Origin: Nymphaea colorata
Lineage: Eukaryota > Streptophyta > Magnoliopsida > Nymphaeales > Nymphaeaceae
Length of the DNA stretch: 64,000 nucleotides
Direction of reading: 5' to 3'
Assembly (NCBI RefSeq): GCF_008831285.2
Contig: NC_045140.1
Coordinates: 26,678,131-26,742,130 of the forward strand
In this document: positions 1-12,500 of the stretch, one piece after another
How the letters are laid out: each line of letters begins with the position of its first letter
Position numbering within the stretch: the stretch's first letter is position 1
Made by a program: the position numbers and the translations under genes
Notes under the pieces: model-generated
What the model was told of the DNA's origin: nothing
The model's database searches: none
Seen by the model: the letters and a program-made list of their open reading frames with translations, nothing else

Positions 1-1078
<1,078 letters not shown>

Positions 1079-1760
1079 CTAGAAAAAAACCGTGAGGTAT
1101 TAAATGTGGATTTCGGCGACAAGAAAAAAACCAAGCAGAAATTCATGGTTGTAGAGACATAAGAGATTCAACCTCAGAAACGAACCAGATAAATAAACAT
1201 GACAGTAATATGTCCAATAAAACCCAAACAACTGTTCAAGCAATAAAGGGTCGAGAAAAAAAAAAAAAAGAAAAAAAGCTAAGATCGAAGATTTATGGAC
1301 GACCACAACCACAACAACCATGACAATACGAAACGAGTGAAGAAATATAAATCCCCGTTTCACAATTCAAATAATTCGAAAGCACTTTTAAATGAAGTAG
1401 AAGAACTTACAGATAGCAGACGTAACTTTAAAAGAAAAATTAAAAGGCCAAAAAGAATCTAGCAAAAGGAAGGAGGCCAAACTAGCAAAGTACCAAGCCG
1501 ACAGAAACGCATGAAGAAATCAAGTAATCTCTTCCTACCGATACTAAAACCTTCAATTACCCTGGCCTGAGATATTGAAGACGGATCGAAATCCCTGCCA
1601 GAAAAAGCAGAAAAAAAAAATTAGGGGAAAACAGAAACCCTGCGGGCCTATGGAATTACGACGGATTCCATAGAATTCGGACGACAATAGAGATTCTGAA
1701 GACTCGACAACCAATCATCAAATTACATCCAAGGATACAAACGTGATCTGAGATTCTTAC
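1079..1760 (-). other. 5'-leader intron of the E2 gene
   Basis: On the minus strand an upstream CAG|GTAAGAATCT donor (intron first base 1760) pairs with a pyrimidine-rich TTTTTTCTAG acceptor at 1080-1079, 18 nt before the ATG at 1060. The intron is about 680 bp and contains T-rich tracts. A leader intron just upstream of the start codon is common in plant ubiquitin-pathway genes. This is inferred from splice consensus only. Confidence 0.6.
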
Positions 1761-1970
1761 CTGGAACAAGAAGAGAGAGGGACGTGGGAGGCTATCGGGA
1801 TCAACGAAAAGACTCTTCTGCGGAAGACGCACGCATCCCAACAAGAGATTACACCATAAAAAAAGTGAGAACGAGACGCAGGAGAGCGAGACTGTGTGTG
1901 CTGACAGAGGAGAAAGGGCGGAAAGGGTACGAGCGTAAAACCTAACACGGGAGATCGGCTTTTTGTGGAA
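1761..1970 (-). promoter_or_regulatory. Probable 5'-UTR exon of the E2 gene
   Basis: This lies immediately upstream of the leader-intron donor. On the minus strand it is CT-rich (CTCTCTCTTCTTGTTCCAG at its end), as is typical of plant leaders. The transcription start is not defined; I saw no clear TATA box nearby. Confidence 0.4.
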
Positions 1971-1979
1971 GACGCTCAC

Positions 1980-4900
1980 CCGCGAAACTTACAGCTTCGA
2001 CGCTCGACACGACGGAGAAGAGGAGGGAAGAAGCGACGGAGACGGTTTTGAGGCGAAGGCGCGCCAAGGAGAAAAGGCGGCTCCTTCGGCAGTCACTCAT
2101 CTACGTAAATGCCCTTCGTTTATTTGCATTTGTCTTGCCTGCCCCTCCTCATCTTCATCGTTGCCCCATGAGCCCGAGATCCATAAAAACTACCGGTTTC
2201 GATCGGGTCGGAAGTCGGGTGATAAGAGATTCATGTTCTTTTTTTTTTTTTTCCATTTCAATACAATTTCAGATCCCATAAATGTCTTCTTGATCTATTT
2301 ACTCCGTTTTGCAAATGAAATTTTGCTTGACAAGCTCACAAAGCACTCGCAAAGAAATTTTTTCTTTCTCAAATCTTATGACGTCTTTTTTTTTTTTTTC
2401 TTTCATACTGCAGTTGATAGGAAGGGCTCCATAAGCTGTTCAATATTTTTTCAAAATCTCGAATCTAGAACTGTTTCCACGCAAGTGTTATGACAAGTTG
2501 ACGGATTCACAATTTGGAGGTATTTACATGTCTTATTTTGGCATGCTTGAGATGTTAAATCTTTCCCTTCTTTTAAGACGCGCCCTCAGTGTTGAATGTA
2601 CCAAACTATACCGACATAGCCTAAAACTGATTCTTTGCTCCATATTAAGGACTTTCAAGCCAACCCCACCGTAACAAGTTAAAAATCTCGAGTCATTTTT
2701 TGTTACATGAAACACAATGTAAGCACTCAAAGATTTTTTTTCATTGCATTTAACCATAGACTTAAGATTGTTTTTCGTTGCATTTGACCATAGACATTAT
2801 ATGACTAGTACTACAACTGAATCTAAAGAAAAAAACACTTACACCATGTTTGATAGCCATCCGAGGCTGGACGCAGATCCATGGACAAGATTATGACAAA
2901 AATCAGGTTTTGTCAAAATTAGGTTTTAGCAAAACCCAGTTTTGATGTCATCTAAACGTGCCTAAAATGGTGTTTTGAAAGTAAAACTAAGTTTTGCCTC
3001 TAAAATATGTAATGGGATAATTTTCTGGCATAATCTTGTTGGTGTAAGATTTATCTTTCCAAAGGTGATCTGCGAAGGATGTCGGCATCCTAAAAGGAAC
3101 AAAAGGGTCCCTTCTTCATTTTCATTACATAACAAAGCTCAAAGTCGGCAGAAATGCCAGGGCTACCTGATCTTTATCCCTAACTCAAGTGGTTGAGGCC
3201 AACCGCTACTCTTAATCAACGAATGAAGATTTGGACGCTTTACGAAAGTATGGTTCATACATATCGTTGTAAAAGCAAGAAAAAACCGATTTTATGCAAA
3301 GCTTTACAAATGGGTAGAATCTGGAACGATGGTTTTGTATTTTTTCGCTCTATAGAACGGGACCAACCTCAACACAATTAGTCATTAAAATATGACTGGC
3401 GAGGCACTGAAAGTAGTCTAAGGAAAAGTTGAACAATGGAAAGAAGGGGGACACTTCGAACTTCAATCTTGCAATTCAATCTTGGAATGGAATTAGCCTC
3501 CTGCTCACCAGAAACCATTGCTAGAAAACTATTTTAATTTCTACGGTCAAATTTCAAAGGAAATGAAGAGATGCGTCACGGATGAGGAACAGCACTTGTA
3601 CGTACCACAGCCTTTCGTGGCACAATGGGTGCTGCTGAATTGGCCAAAGAATCTATGCTCTTGCCAAATGCTGTGATCTGATCTTCTTTTCTGATTGACC
3701 ATCTTTTCATTCCCGTACGCATATTTGGAAATTCCTTGTCTTTTCTCTTTTGGTAAGTTTTTACATCAGAAACAGTAGGTGTACCTTTTTATACGCCTCT
3801 GTAAAAGAATCAAATGAAAATTTTCTTTTGTAGGCTTTTCATGGCCTATTGGCTACTGTTCGTCCCTCTCATCTAGTAGTTTGGGCCGCATCTGCTAGGG
3901 AATTTAAAGCGAATGTGTGGAACAGAAAGCAGATGCTCAAGGTTGATAAGATTCGAGGACAATAAAGGGATTGCAATTCACTGAAGTTCTAGATTGCTCG
4001 GTTTCTCAGCATCGACTTGACAAGCAAAGAATATTTGTTTTGCTTAAAGACCCCAGCTGCACACTTTTGATCTCCGGTCAGTGTGTTCCCTCATAGGTTG
4101 ATCTTTTCTGCTGATGCCCATCTCTGCAGATGAAATACTTTAGCTTCAATCCGTCATACTGCCCGCCATAGAAGCGATTTTAGGCACTCCTGGCAAGTTT
4201 CTACAAAAGCTCAAACCGTAGAAAAGCAGGGTTAAGAGTTAACACTTGATCAAAGGTCTCCACCTACAGACCACAATTAATTTTCACAATGTTTCTCTTA
4301 TGACCTGCTCGTTACAAGCAGTATCAGCAATCTCAAGTTGGAACAGCACCAAAACTTGCAGCCCACGAGCTGCCTGAGATACATGACGCCCTTTGGCTTC
4401 TGCAATTCCAATTTTCATCCTTCACATCAATAATTCTCGTCGCAACCTTATTTATGTGGCAGACAGCCGAAGCTCCCTCCCAATCCCTTGTCCTCCTAGC
4501 AGCTTTTATTACTCAGAGGCACAGGTTTAAAGAAAGCTCATAATATTTTTCTTGATATGGTAGTATCAGATTCTGGGGTTGATCAAAAGGCAAAATTCAT
4601 AACGGAACGGCTTTAGTTTTGAATGTCCTATAAATTGTAATCAACATCACAACGTTTTTAAAACATAGACATGCAACTACTATCTTTCCACCAGGAAAAA
4701 GCGTCTGCTTCTCGATACCAACCAGAGGTGATGCGAACGAACTTTTGCGTTACCTGTTACATGTTATTTAATAACTGATCCTTTGAAGCTTATCAATTTG
4801 AAGGCTGTCAAGTTTTTGTGATAATTAAAGTGGAAGCGGACGTAAAGATGATGCGATTCCATACTCAACCGCAGAAGAACAAAAAAGGAAGAAAAATGAC

Positions 4901-5600
4901 AATGCACTTGCAGGAATAATTCATTAGCAATGGTTATATGAATGATCACGCCGACTTTACGTTATCCTTAAAAAAGGGCCATTTGATTGTTTGTCATCAG
5001 CCATGACCTCTATGGCTTTTGATGGCCCCAGTGGGTGTTGAAATCGGCCAAGCAAGTGGCTGTTTTCTCCTTCTCCCTTAATGTTTTTCAAATTTTTCTT
5101 CTAGTTTTTGTTCATGGTGGATAGCAAATAGACTTAAAGTAGCTTAATCTCTCGTTGTCATCAACTCCTACTTGCATTATATTAAGCATGAATTTTCAGA
5201 ATTGAGACCTCATCACTGCACAGATCCACGCTTATGATGGGACGTGAAACTAATCAAGTATTCTTAAAAGTATAGAAACAAATAAGTATCATAATTTGGA
5301 GGAAAAGATTGTTCTTGCATAACCCATGATCATCTTACAACCATCAATACATCTTGAGATTCAAAATCTAATGAACCCAGTTCCCAACTTGAAGAGCACC
5401 CCCATGATCCATGACCAACAACACTAAATACCCTCTGAATTGCACGCCACTTGATCATTTCGATAAAGGTGGCAAGATCACCAAGAAAAATAAAAAAAGG
5501 AAAAAAGAAAACGTCCAGTCCAATTAAGCACAAGGCTAACCCCAACTGTACATGAATCTTTGATCATGGCCGTCCACCATACTGCACCGGATCAATTCAT
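1980..5600. other. Intergenic region between the E2 gene and PSAG
   Basis: AT-rich sequence with several T-tracts (for example 2238-2252 and 2387-2399). The segment around 2846-2965 starts with a TGTTTGATAG-like end and finishes near CTAAACGTGCC. It contains TTTTGTCAAAATTAGGTTTT, which resembles sequence near 6930 and 57,240, so it is probably an old MITE-like repeat. No coding region here looks convincing. Confidence 0.4.
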
Positions 5601-6218
5601 TTAGAAGAACTTGGGATCGTAGCCGTTGCTTGCGGTCGCAAGGATGTAGTAGGCCACTATGTGGCCGATGGAGCCCCAAGCCAGCACGTCCACGATGTTA
5701 AACCCAGATGGGTCGTTGGATTTCAAGAGACCAACATACTCCTTGGCTCTGACGTCGCCTGCCTCAAAGTGAGTCTGCCCATTCTGCTCGGGCAGACCTT
5801 GCTTGGCAACATTCTCCCTCTGGAAATTCAAGAAAACGAACCTCCCCATGAACAGGGAGAGGCCAGTGCTCAGGCTGATGACAAGAGAAGCGTTCAGCTC
5901 AGCCTTCACACCTCCAAACCTGGCCGGCCTGCTCACCTTGACATGGGCTCTGCTGCCGGTAGACTTGAGGGTGGAGAAGAGGGAGTCTGTGGGTTTCAGG
6001 GGGCGCAGCCCTTGGAAAGAAGGTGACTGCTTCTGCAGGGGAGCTGTGAGGTTGAAGAAGGTGGCGGCCATGGCTGTTGCACTGGGTTGCAGGTGTGGGG
6101 TGGCGATGCCTTGACACTGGGAAGTGGGTTGGGAGAGAAAAGGAAGAGGCCCTGAATCATATGGATGGGAGTGTGGAGGGGTTGGGGTGCGCATGGTGGT
6201 GACTTGGGTGGACGCCAT
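5601..6218 (-). CDS. PSAG: Photosystem I reaction center subunit V, chloroplast precursor (PsaG)
   Basis: PsaG is a two-helix thylakoid protein at the edge of the photosystem I core. It helps hold the LHCI antenna and stabilise the complex. The intronless frame ends with the family's conserved C-terminal half: FQRENVAKQGLPEQNG, THFEAGDVRAKEYVGLLKSN, then DVLAWGSIGHIVAYYILAT and GYDPKFF. The first transmembrane helix is VISLSTGLSLFMGRF; the second is around IVDVLAWGSIGHIVAYYI. The first ATG (6218) gives 205 aa. An in-frame ATG at 6071 (MAATFFNLTAPLQKQ) gives 156 aa, close to the roughly 160 aa usual for the family, and has a classic transit peptide cut near VKA|ELNASL. A TATA-like ATAAAAG near 6280 would put transcription start close enough for either ATG. 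The identity is certain; the start is not. Confidence 0.95.
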   Translation of the reverse strand: MASTQVTTMRTPTPPHSHPYDSGPLPFLSQPTSQCQGIATPHLQPSATAMAATFFNLTAPLQKQSPSFQGLRPLKPTDSLFSTLKSTGSRAHVKVSRPARFGGVKAELNASLVISLSTGLSLFMGRFVFLNFQRENVAKQGLPEQNGQTHFEAGDVRAKEYVGLLKSNDPSGFNIVDVLAWGSIGHIVAYYILATASNGYDPKFF

Positions 6219-6229
6219 TGGTTGGTTCT

Positions 6230-6289
6230 GGATAAGAGATCCTGCCCTTGAATCATAGGGCTTGGTGGTAGCGATTTCTTTTATCTCCT
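6230..6289 (-). promoter_or_regulatory. PSAG core promoter candidates: TATA-like box and GATAAG I-box motif
   Basis: On the minus strand, GGAGATAAAAGAAA (about 6276-6289) resembles a TATA box. About 45 bp nearer the gene the plus strand reads GGATAAGAG (6230-6238), matching the I-box GATAAG found in many light-regulated photosynthesis genes. If the TATA-like site works, the I-box would fall in the leader, so its role is uncertain. Motif reading only. Confidence 0.35.
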
Positions 6290-7909
6290 TCCTAGTTTTT
6301 CCATGATCAAATTTGTGGTGAGCAGTCGCCGGTGGTTCATCCTTGCATTTGGGAAGGCCTCATGTGAGGTCCAAATTTGTAGACCTGCACCACCTCTTCA
6401 TTAATTTTTGGTGCCGAATCCCTCATGATCTGGGCCGTCCTTAATTGGAACCCTTTCCAATATCATTAATCCATCCATCCATTTTACGGGTGTTTTGGGA
6501 TAAACACTTTTTATGGGTCTGTGTAGGCAATTGACCACACCTGCCCGCACCGATCAGCTCGGTGGGTCAACTATCAAGTGACCCAAGTGAAAGAAATTGA
6601 TATGCAAGATCAAATGATACAGTTTGTAGTTGTTTGTTGTCGTATCTAAGATCGTTAGGGAAAAAAATTCGATGTGGACTTAAGGAACCGTTTGATAAAG
6701 CCTGAAAAGATTTTGAAGTGTACCGAATGGATGAAGTTGGTCTGCTTCATGCATCTAGAAATCAAACCATAGAAAAACTTTCGCCCTTTTGTAAAAAATT
6801 AGCTTTAGGAAAATCAAGTTTTTATTGAGTTTTTAAAACTTAATTTTTTGTTTCTTTAGGCACATAACACATGGTTTTCATGAATAATTTGATGGGGTCA
6901 GGTTTTTACTCTCTTTTGCAAATCAGATTTTGTCAAAATTGGATTTTCCTCAAACATAATGTAAACACTTCAGAAACTTGGTGTTGGAGGCAAAATCAGT
7001 TCTTCCAAATTCTAACTTCCAGTCTCATCCAAACGCTCCGTTTCTGTTTTCCACCATTAATACAGTTTCTACAAGATGGAGCCATTCAAAATTTTCACAA
7101 GTGCGAGGAAGAATTGGTGTTCTACAGTTTCTCTCTCTCTCTCTAGTGGTCAACCACTTCCAGCCACCAATGTCCATGATTGAAAAGCAGAGTTTGAAAG
7201 ATTTGTCTATTGATGACAATACAACTATAGGAGGCCAAGAGAGGGTTTGGTGTAACGAGGCGACGAGCAATGAGCAGTCAATTTTATGGGCGTCACTTCT
7301 TGCGCAGAGTCAGAAGATGAAGAGGACCTTATCGCTAACTTGGAGATGGTTCAAGTTTGAGCTATTGTTCGTGGATAAGTGTCTGAAACTATAGTCGAAC
7401 CGGCTAACTGAAGTCCAAGTAGCGGAATTCAAGTAGAGTTGAAACTAGACTGGCTTGTAGGTGAATTTCTTCTTGTATGTATGTTAAGATCACTTAACGT
7501 ATTTTCTATCTAAAACATTAAATCTAGCTACGGGGACAGAAACCCTGATTCCATACACAGTAAGAGACCAAATATTGCATTATTTGATCCAAGTAAGATG
7601 CTGTTATATTGCATCCCATGCGTCGTTCGCTTCTTGTGATACGCTGAATCAAACGAGGTGGCAGATTTGCAGTTCGCTTCCTCCAGGGAACTGAACTTAG
7701 ACTGCTTAACGACAGCTCTTGCTGCTGAATATCCCACTAAGAGAAAAGTGTCCCGATGGAGCCATAGCCGGGTGCAATCCGTGACCACAGTGCCTGGCTC
7801 TGATGCCAAATTCTTTATAATCAGAAAATGAGCCGTCGTGTGGCTTTTTTGTTGTGAGTAAAGTAAAACGTTAGCGTAAAACATTTGTATTTGGCTCAAG
7901 CGTCATCAT

Positions 7910-8142
7910 GTAACCAGGTGGCTCTCACTCAAAAGGTCCAAGGTTCGAATCACATGGTTGCAGTCATACTCCGGCGTGTTACTCCTTTCGGCTGAAATGA
8001 TGGCAACTAGTGTTTCTATAAACACGGTGAAGTAAGTCAAGACCTTGAAGACATAAGAGTATGGCGTTAGAGACTTGACCCTATGGCGTTAGAGACTTGA
8101 CCCCAAAGGCAGTTTCCTCCAAGTAAACATTAAAAAAAAAAT
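7910..8142 (+). repeat. SINE-like repeat, copy A (tRNA-like head, A-tail)
   Basis: The head has GGTTCGAATC (pol III B-box-like) about 40 bp in. The body includes CTCCGGCGTGTTACTCC and GATGGCAACTAGTG, and the end is AAGTAAACATT followed by a run of A. Copies of the same layout occur at 17,340-17,552, 30,950-31,112, 53,330-53,447 and in part at 9,325-9,368. This copy carries an internal 22-bp tandem duplication (CTATGGCGTTAGAGACTTGA twice). No transcript evidence is available. Confidence 0.5.
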
Positions 8143-9324
8143 GAAACATTTGTATTTATGTGTAATATGACAAAAATGCAGGTTCATCTATAACACAAAT
8201 TGATGTGTATTTTAGTCAGATGATACACAACATTATGCTTTAGTTCAAGTCATTTTTGTAAAAAAAAAAAAAGAATCATCTTTACACTACCAAAATTTTC
8301 AATTAAAATGGATGTGTTCATTTTTTTATTAAAAACATTATTCAATTAAAATAACAATAACTTAATATATGTTTCTCGTCAAAGCATCCTTAAGATCGTA
8401 TCTATAAGGTTAGATTTCAAAGAAAATATTTTAATAATTAATTTCAATTGATCTGGTTTGTGCTTTTTACCCAAGTGGTCTCATTTTTACCAACTTTTAT
8501 ATTAAGTTATTGGTTTTAAAACATAAAGTATACTTAATATGTTTGCTTTGAAAAAATAATTTTAAGCATTGTGTGTGTGTGTGTGTGTGAACTGATTTTA
8601 CCTCATTATATTTTTAAGATGATTCAGAGATATAATCGACATTTCGCGATGTTTGCATGTGAAGTTTATATCAGAAGGACAAATATCACTTGAGGAAATA
8701 AGTGACTCCTAAAAAGAAATGAAATATATCATAGTGCTCTTCCCAAAGTGGCCCATCAAGAGAAGGGGGAAGGTGCCCCTTCCAGCTTTTGGAAAATCAA
8801 CCACAACAACGTGGCCGGATTCATCCAAACCATGTACGTACTAAGGGATATTGTGAAAATGTGATTTCTAGATCAACTTTTACAAATTAATAACGAACAT
8901 TGACTAGTTGAATCGTTCATGTCACGTAATCTGATATATGCAGTTTCCGTTTCTTTTCCGCTTTAATTCATGAGTCTAAGACAACCCAGCTACATCCAAT
9001 TTTTCGGAATTTTTTAACGCCAAAATTTGGACAGGAAGGCAAATTATCAGTTTCTACTTTTCAACAGCTACATTAGAGCTGTTGCACGGGAAAAATATCC
9101 ATTTTGGCAATTAGAAGAAATTGATAAAAACAGGTAATAAAACTCAATAAATGACAGTAAATATGGAGTCTTTTCCAACTTCAACCGTTTTTCATCCAAA
9201 ACTACTTGGGAAATAAAAGGTGAATACGACTCATTTCTTGAACGATGGTTGACGCTAAGCAGTTTTGCCTAGTTAGAAAAACTGCAGCATGTCCAAGTTC
9301 AGAACGTCAAGCTACGACTAGAAT

Positions 9325-9368
9325 GTAGAAAGTAAGCAGTTTTCCCCAAGTAAACATTTAAAAAAAAA
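9325..9368 (+). repeat. SINE-like repeat, 3' fragment
   Basis: The sequence AAGTAAGCAGTTTTCCCC, then AAGTAAACATTT and an A-run, matches the 3' end of copies A and B. The head is missing or diverged. Confidence 0.35.
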
Positions 9369-9574
9369 CACAGTTCCTCACAATTATAAAACATGAGAAG
9401 TACGTGAAAAATTTTTAGTGCCCTGTTAAACCTGGTTTGACATGCACCTTCTGAGTTTGGAGACATCATAATATGTTCAAACGAATATTTTTTTTCTCCA
9501 ATCATGATTGCTTTCGGATAAAGATTCAAAAATACAACGCCTTTGAACATGCACACGCTAGGAGACAATGTAAT

Positions 9575-12500
9575 TTACACAGCAGCAGTTGAACCAAATG
9601 ACTTGACAATGGTGCTGACTCTATCTGCAAAAGTTGCAGAAGAGATTTTTTTCCCAGGTACATGAAAAGGATTGGAAACGGCATCTACATATGCTGAGTG
9701 AAACTTCCTGAAGAACTGAAAAGCAAATGCAAACAAGAAGCAGAATGTCAGCAAGTCCGGTTTACTGTACATCTACCAAAGGTCCAAAACAGAAGTTGCA
9801 AGTCAGAAATAGGCAAGTTTTAAACACTCAAGAAATAAAATTCCACTTAGAAAGAACATAAAAATAGGAAAAGAATATTTCATCAATTAGATAGAGCGAC
9901 GTGCATTCTCTGAAAGATCATTGCAATAGATCTTAATTTCTCAGTTCAATAACTTGCACAAGGCATGTAACTTCTAAAGAGGGCAACTGGCCTAGCTAAT
10001 ACCAGCGATTGATAAGAATACAACTTGAAAATCAAGGATCATTGCATTTGCTGCTGTTATTAGCGAAGAACAAAACTGAAGCTTTTTACAAACAAGGTCT
10101 ATCTTCCACTTGCCTCCCAAATTAAAAAGGACGATTTTTGAACTATTCACCTGCCCTCTCTTCCTCTCCATTTCTTCCCTAGCCCTTTTTCTTATCCTCC
10201 TCAATGACCAAACCCAATTCTTTTACCAAAATATGGAGTATTATTGACTCTGAATCAACCAAGATCACTTTCATGATGTCGACAGAAGTAATCCACCACT
10301 ACTGGTAAGAATCTCTCTCCCTAACCCAATTTCTTCTGCAGCATATCATCAGCAAAGGAAGAAGACTATGCTTGACAAGGGAAGTCGTTTCCACTGTTCT
10401 CACTTTAGAGAAGAGTTTCTTTACATGTACCGTATTTATTTTTTGTTTCTTGTTGACTTTCTTCCTTAAAGATGTTTAAATATCCCTTGTGCTTCTATTC
10501 CTTATTAGTTTAATATATTATTTTTGGTTTGAAAATGATAAATCAATACTTGTGAAAATGGTTCATGATTTCTTTTTAACATTATACATTTCTTAATGAG
10601 GTTTCATTACTTGTTTGGGGAATGGTTCATATAAACTAATTTACCATTGTGCCATTTTACTTTATTCAGATTTTCTTTTCATGTCATCAACTTCAAGTGG
10701 CTATCATATGATTTTTGTCATTTTAGTGCTGCTCCAGTTCTAGGATAGAACCACAAGTTTAGACATGTGTACCATAACCAATAATTGAATATTTCCCTAT
10801 ATATAAAGCAAACATATCCCCTTTCCAACAATTAACAATCCTTGTAACACGAGGAACCCTACAGTTGGATAACCAATTTATAAATGAAAATGATGTCCAT
10901 TTTCAATAACCTCTATCATGTGCCTAAATGAAAATGAAGTCCATTTTCAATAACCTCTATCATATCCAGCCACTATATCCACCTTACGTGGGTACCTCAA
11001 TGAATTATTAAACAGCAACTGTTCCCATAACCAATTGCAAGTCAAGGTTCTTGGTTAAAACAAACTATTTAAGCAACTCAAAATTTATGTATATACACAT
11101 ATATATAGATGTATACACACGTGCACACACACACACACACATGATGCAATAGCGGAGAGGAAAATAGTAATGTCATTGTGAAAGTGTTACGGTCAAGCGT
11201 TCGGATCGGGAATCGGGTCTACTAGACTGACCCAAAAGATTACTATAAATAAGGGAATTGGGGAGAGCCTGGGAGGGGGATCATTAGGGTTATCGGATGA
11301 AATGAGGTCTCTCTTCTGGGGAGGGGGTTGCTCTAACTGGGTTAGGGCAGTGCATGTGAGTGAGTTTGTGTGGACTTACCTTGTAAGTGGAGGTAGTTAG
11401 CAGGTGGCTGCTAACAATGGTGATCAGAGCCGGTCTTCGACAACAACCTGATGGAGGACGTTGCAAATCATTTGGGTCGGATAGATTGATGGAAGGTGAA
11501 ATTAGAAGATTCTTTCGATAGGATCGATCAACAGATGCTTGACATCGACCAGAAGCTACAAGTGATTTGCTCGGGACAACGTGCTCTCACGGAGCTGCTG
11601 TTGCAGTTGCTTCACCAAGACCATGATGGTTCTGAGCAGATACAGTTCAGGATGAAGAAACAAGATAAGCTTCTAGAGTTATGCATAGAAAACGCTGTAG
11701 AGATGAAGCCCTTGTCCAAAGCAGAACCTAGAAACACCCAAACACTTCTTGTCGGTATGGATGAAGCTGAAGGCGTTCTAGGAGAGGAGTCGATGAGCTA
11801 ACAAGAGGATGGCTGGACTCACACAACTGGGCAAATCGAGTTCGCCAAAGGGTTCACCTATGAAGGAAAGAAACATAAAGAGGACAGATTAGAAATGAAA
11901 ATGCTCTCGCATATTTCGCTATTTCCACGCCAACCAGGTATGCAACGGTCTCTTTGGAACTCCATAAAAACCCAGTTATGCAATAGGAAATCAATGGAGA
12001 CGGCAGAACTTCCAAAGAGGGGAGCCTCAGCCTTCCTTATCAAAGGTCCTGTCCACTGGGCTCTGAGCCTCTGAAAGATATGCTCTGTGTAGAGAAGATG
12101 GGGCATCAAGAAGGCAAAATATGGGGGAGAGAAAGCAAAAGGGCACCCAAAAAACCCCCATGGCATTATCGGCTGATATGTAGAGCCATGTGCCCACCTT
12201 TGTCTAGGTGGAGGTTTCCACGATGCAAGAATAGAGGGTCAAGGGTTATGTTGTGTGCCTAGCGTGTGAGTTGGGGGAATTAGGCATAGATGACCATGGG
12301 GTTTTGGCGACGACTCCTCTTAATATCAGCTGGTCGAAGATCTTCTCAGTTGCCAGTTTTCTGCAACAACCACACGCAGAGGAACTCTAAGTCTGCTTCT
12401 CCTACTCATAAGATCAGTTACCTGTGGGAGCATTTAAGAGGAGCAACTGAATTGACCCAACACCATATCCAAAAGAACTATTGTGTTAAATGGGCCAGGT

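Larger units (their letters stand above)
6290..9574. other. Intergenic region upstream of PSAG / downstream of TRAPPC2L
   Basis: Contains a SINE-like copy (7910-8142, listed separately), a CT microsatellite at about 7129-7144, a (TG)n run near 8571-8589 and AT-rich sequence. The stretch at 6690-7060 resembles the repeat near 2850-2965 and ends in CATCCAAACGCTCC, typical of MITE remnants. The plus-strand open frame around 6978-7394 and the minus-strand frame at 7528-7899 match no family I know. Confidence 0.35.

Noticed and set aside
1963-2493. 176-codon plus-strand open frame
   Set aside because: It overlaps the divergent E2 promoter, contains phenylalanine runs from poly-T tracts and resembles no protein.
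5661-6114. Plus-strand open frames of 103-121 codons
   Set aside because: They are antisense to PSAG, whose frame is a clear family match.
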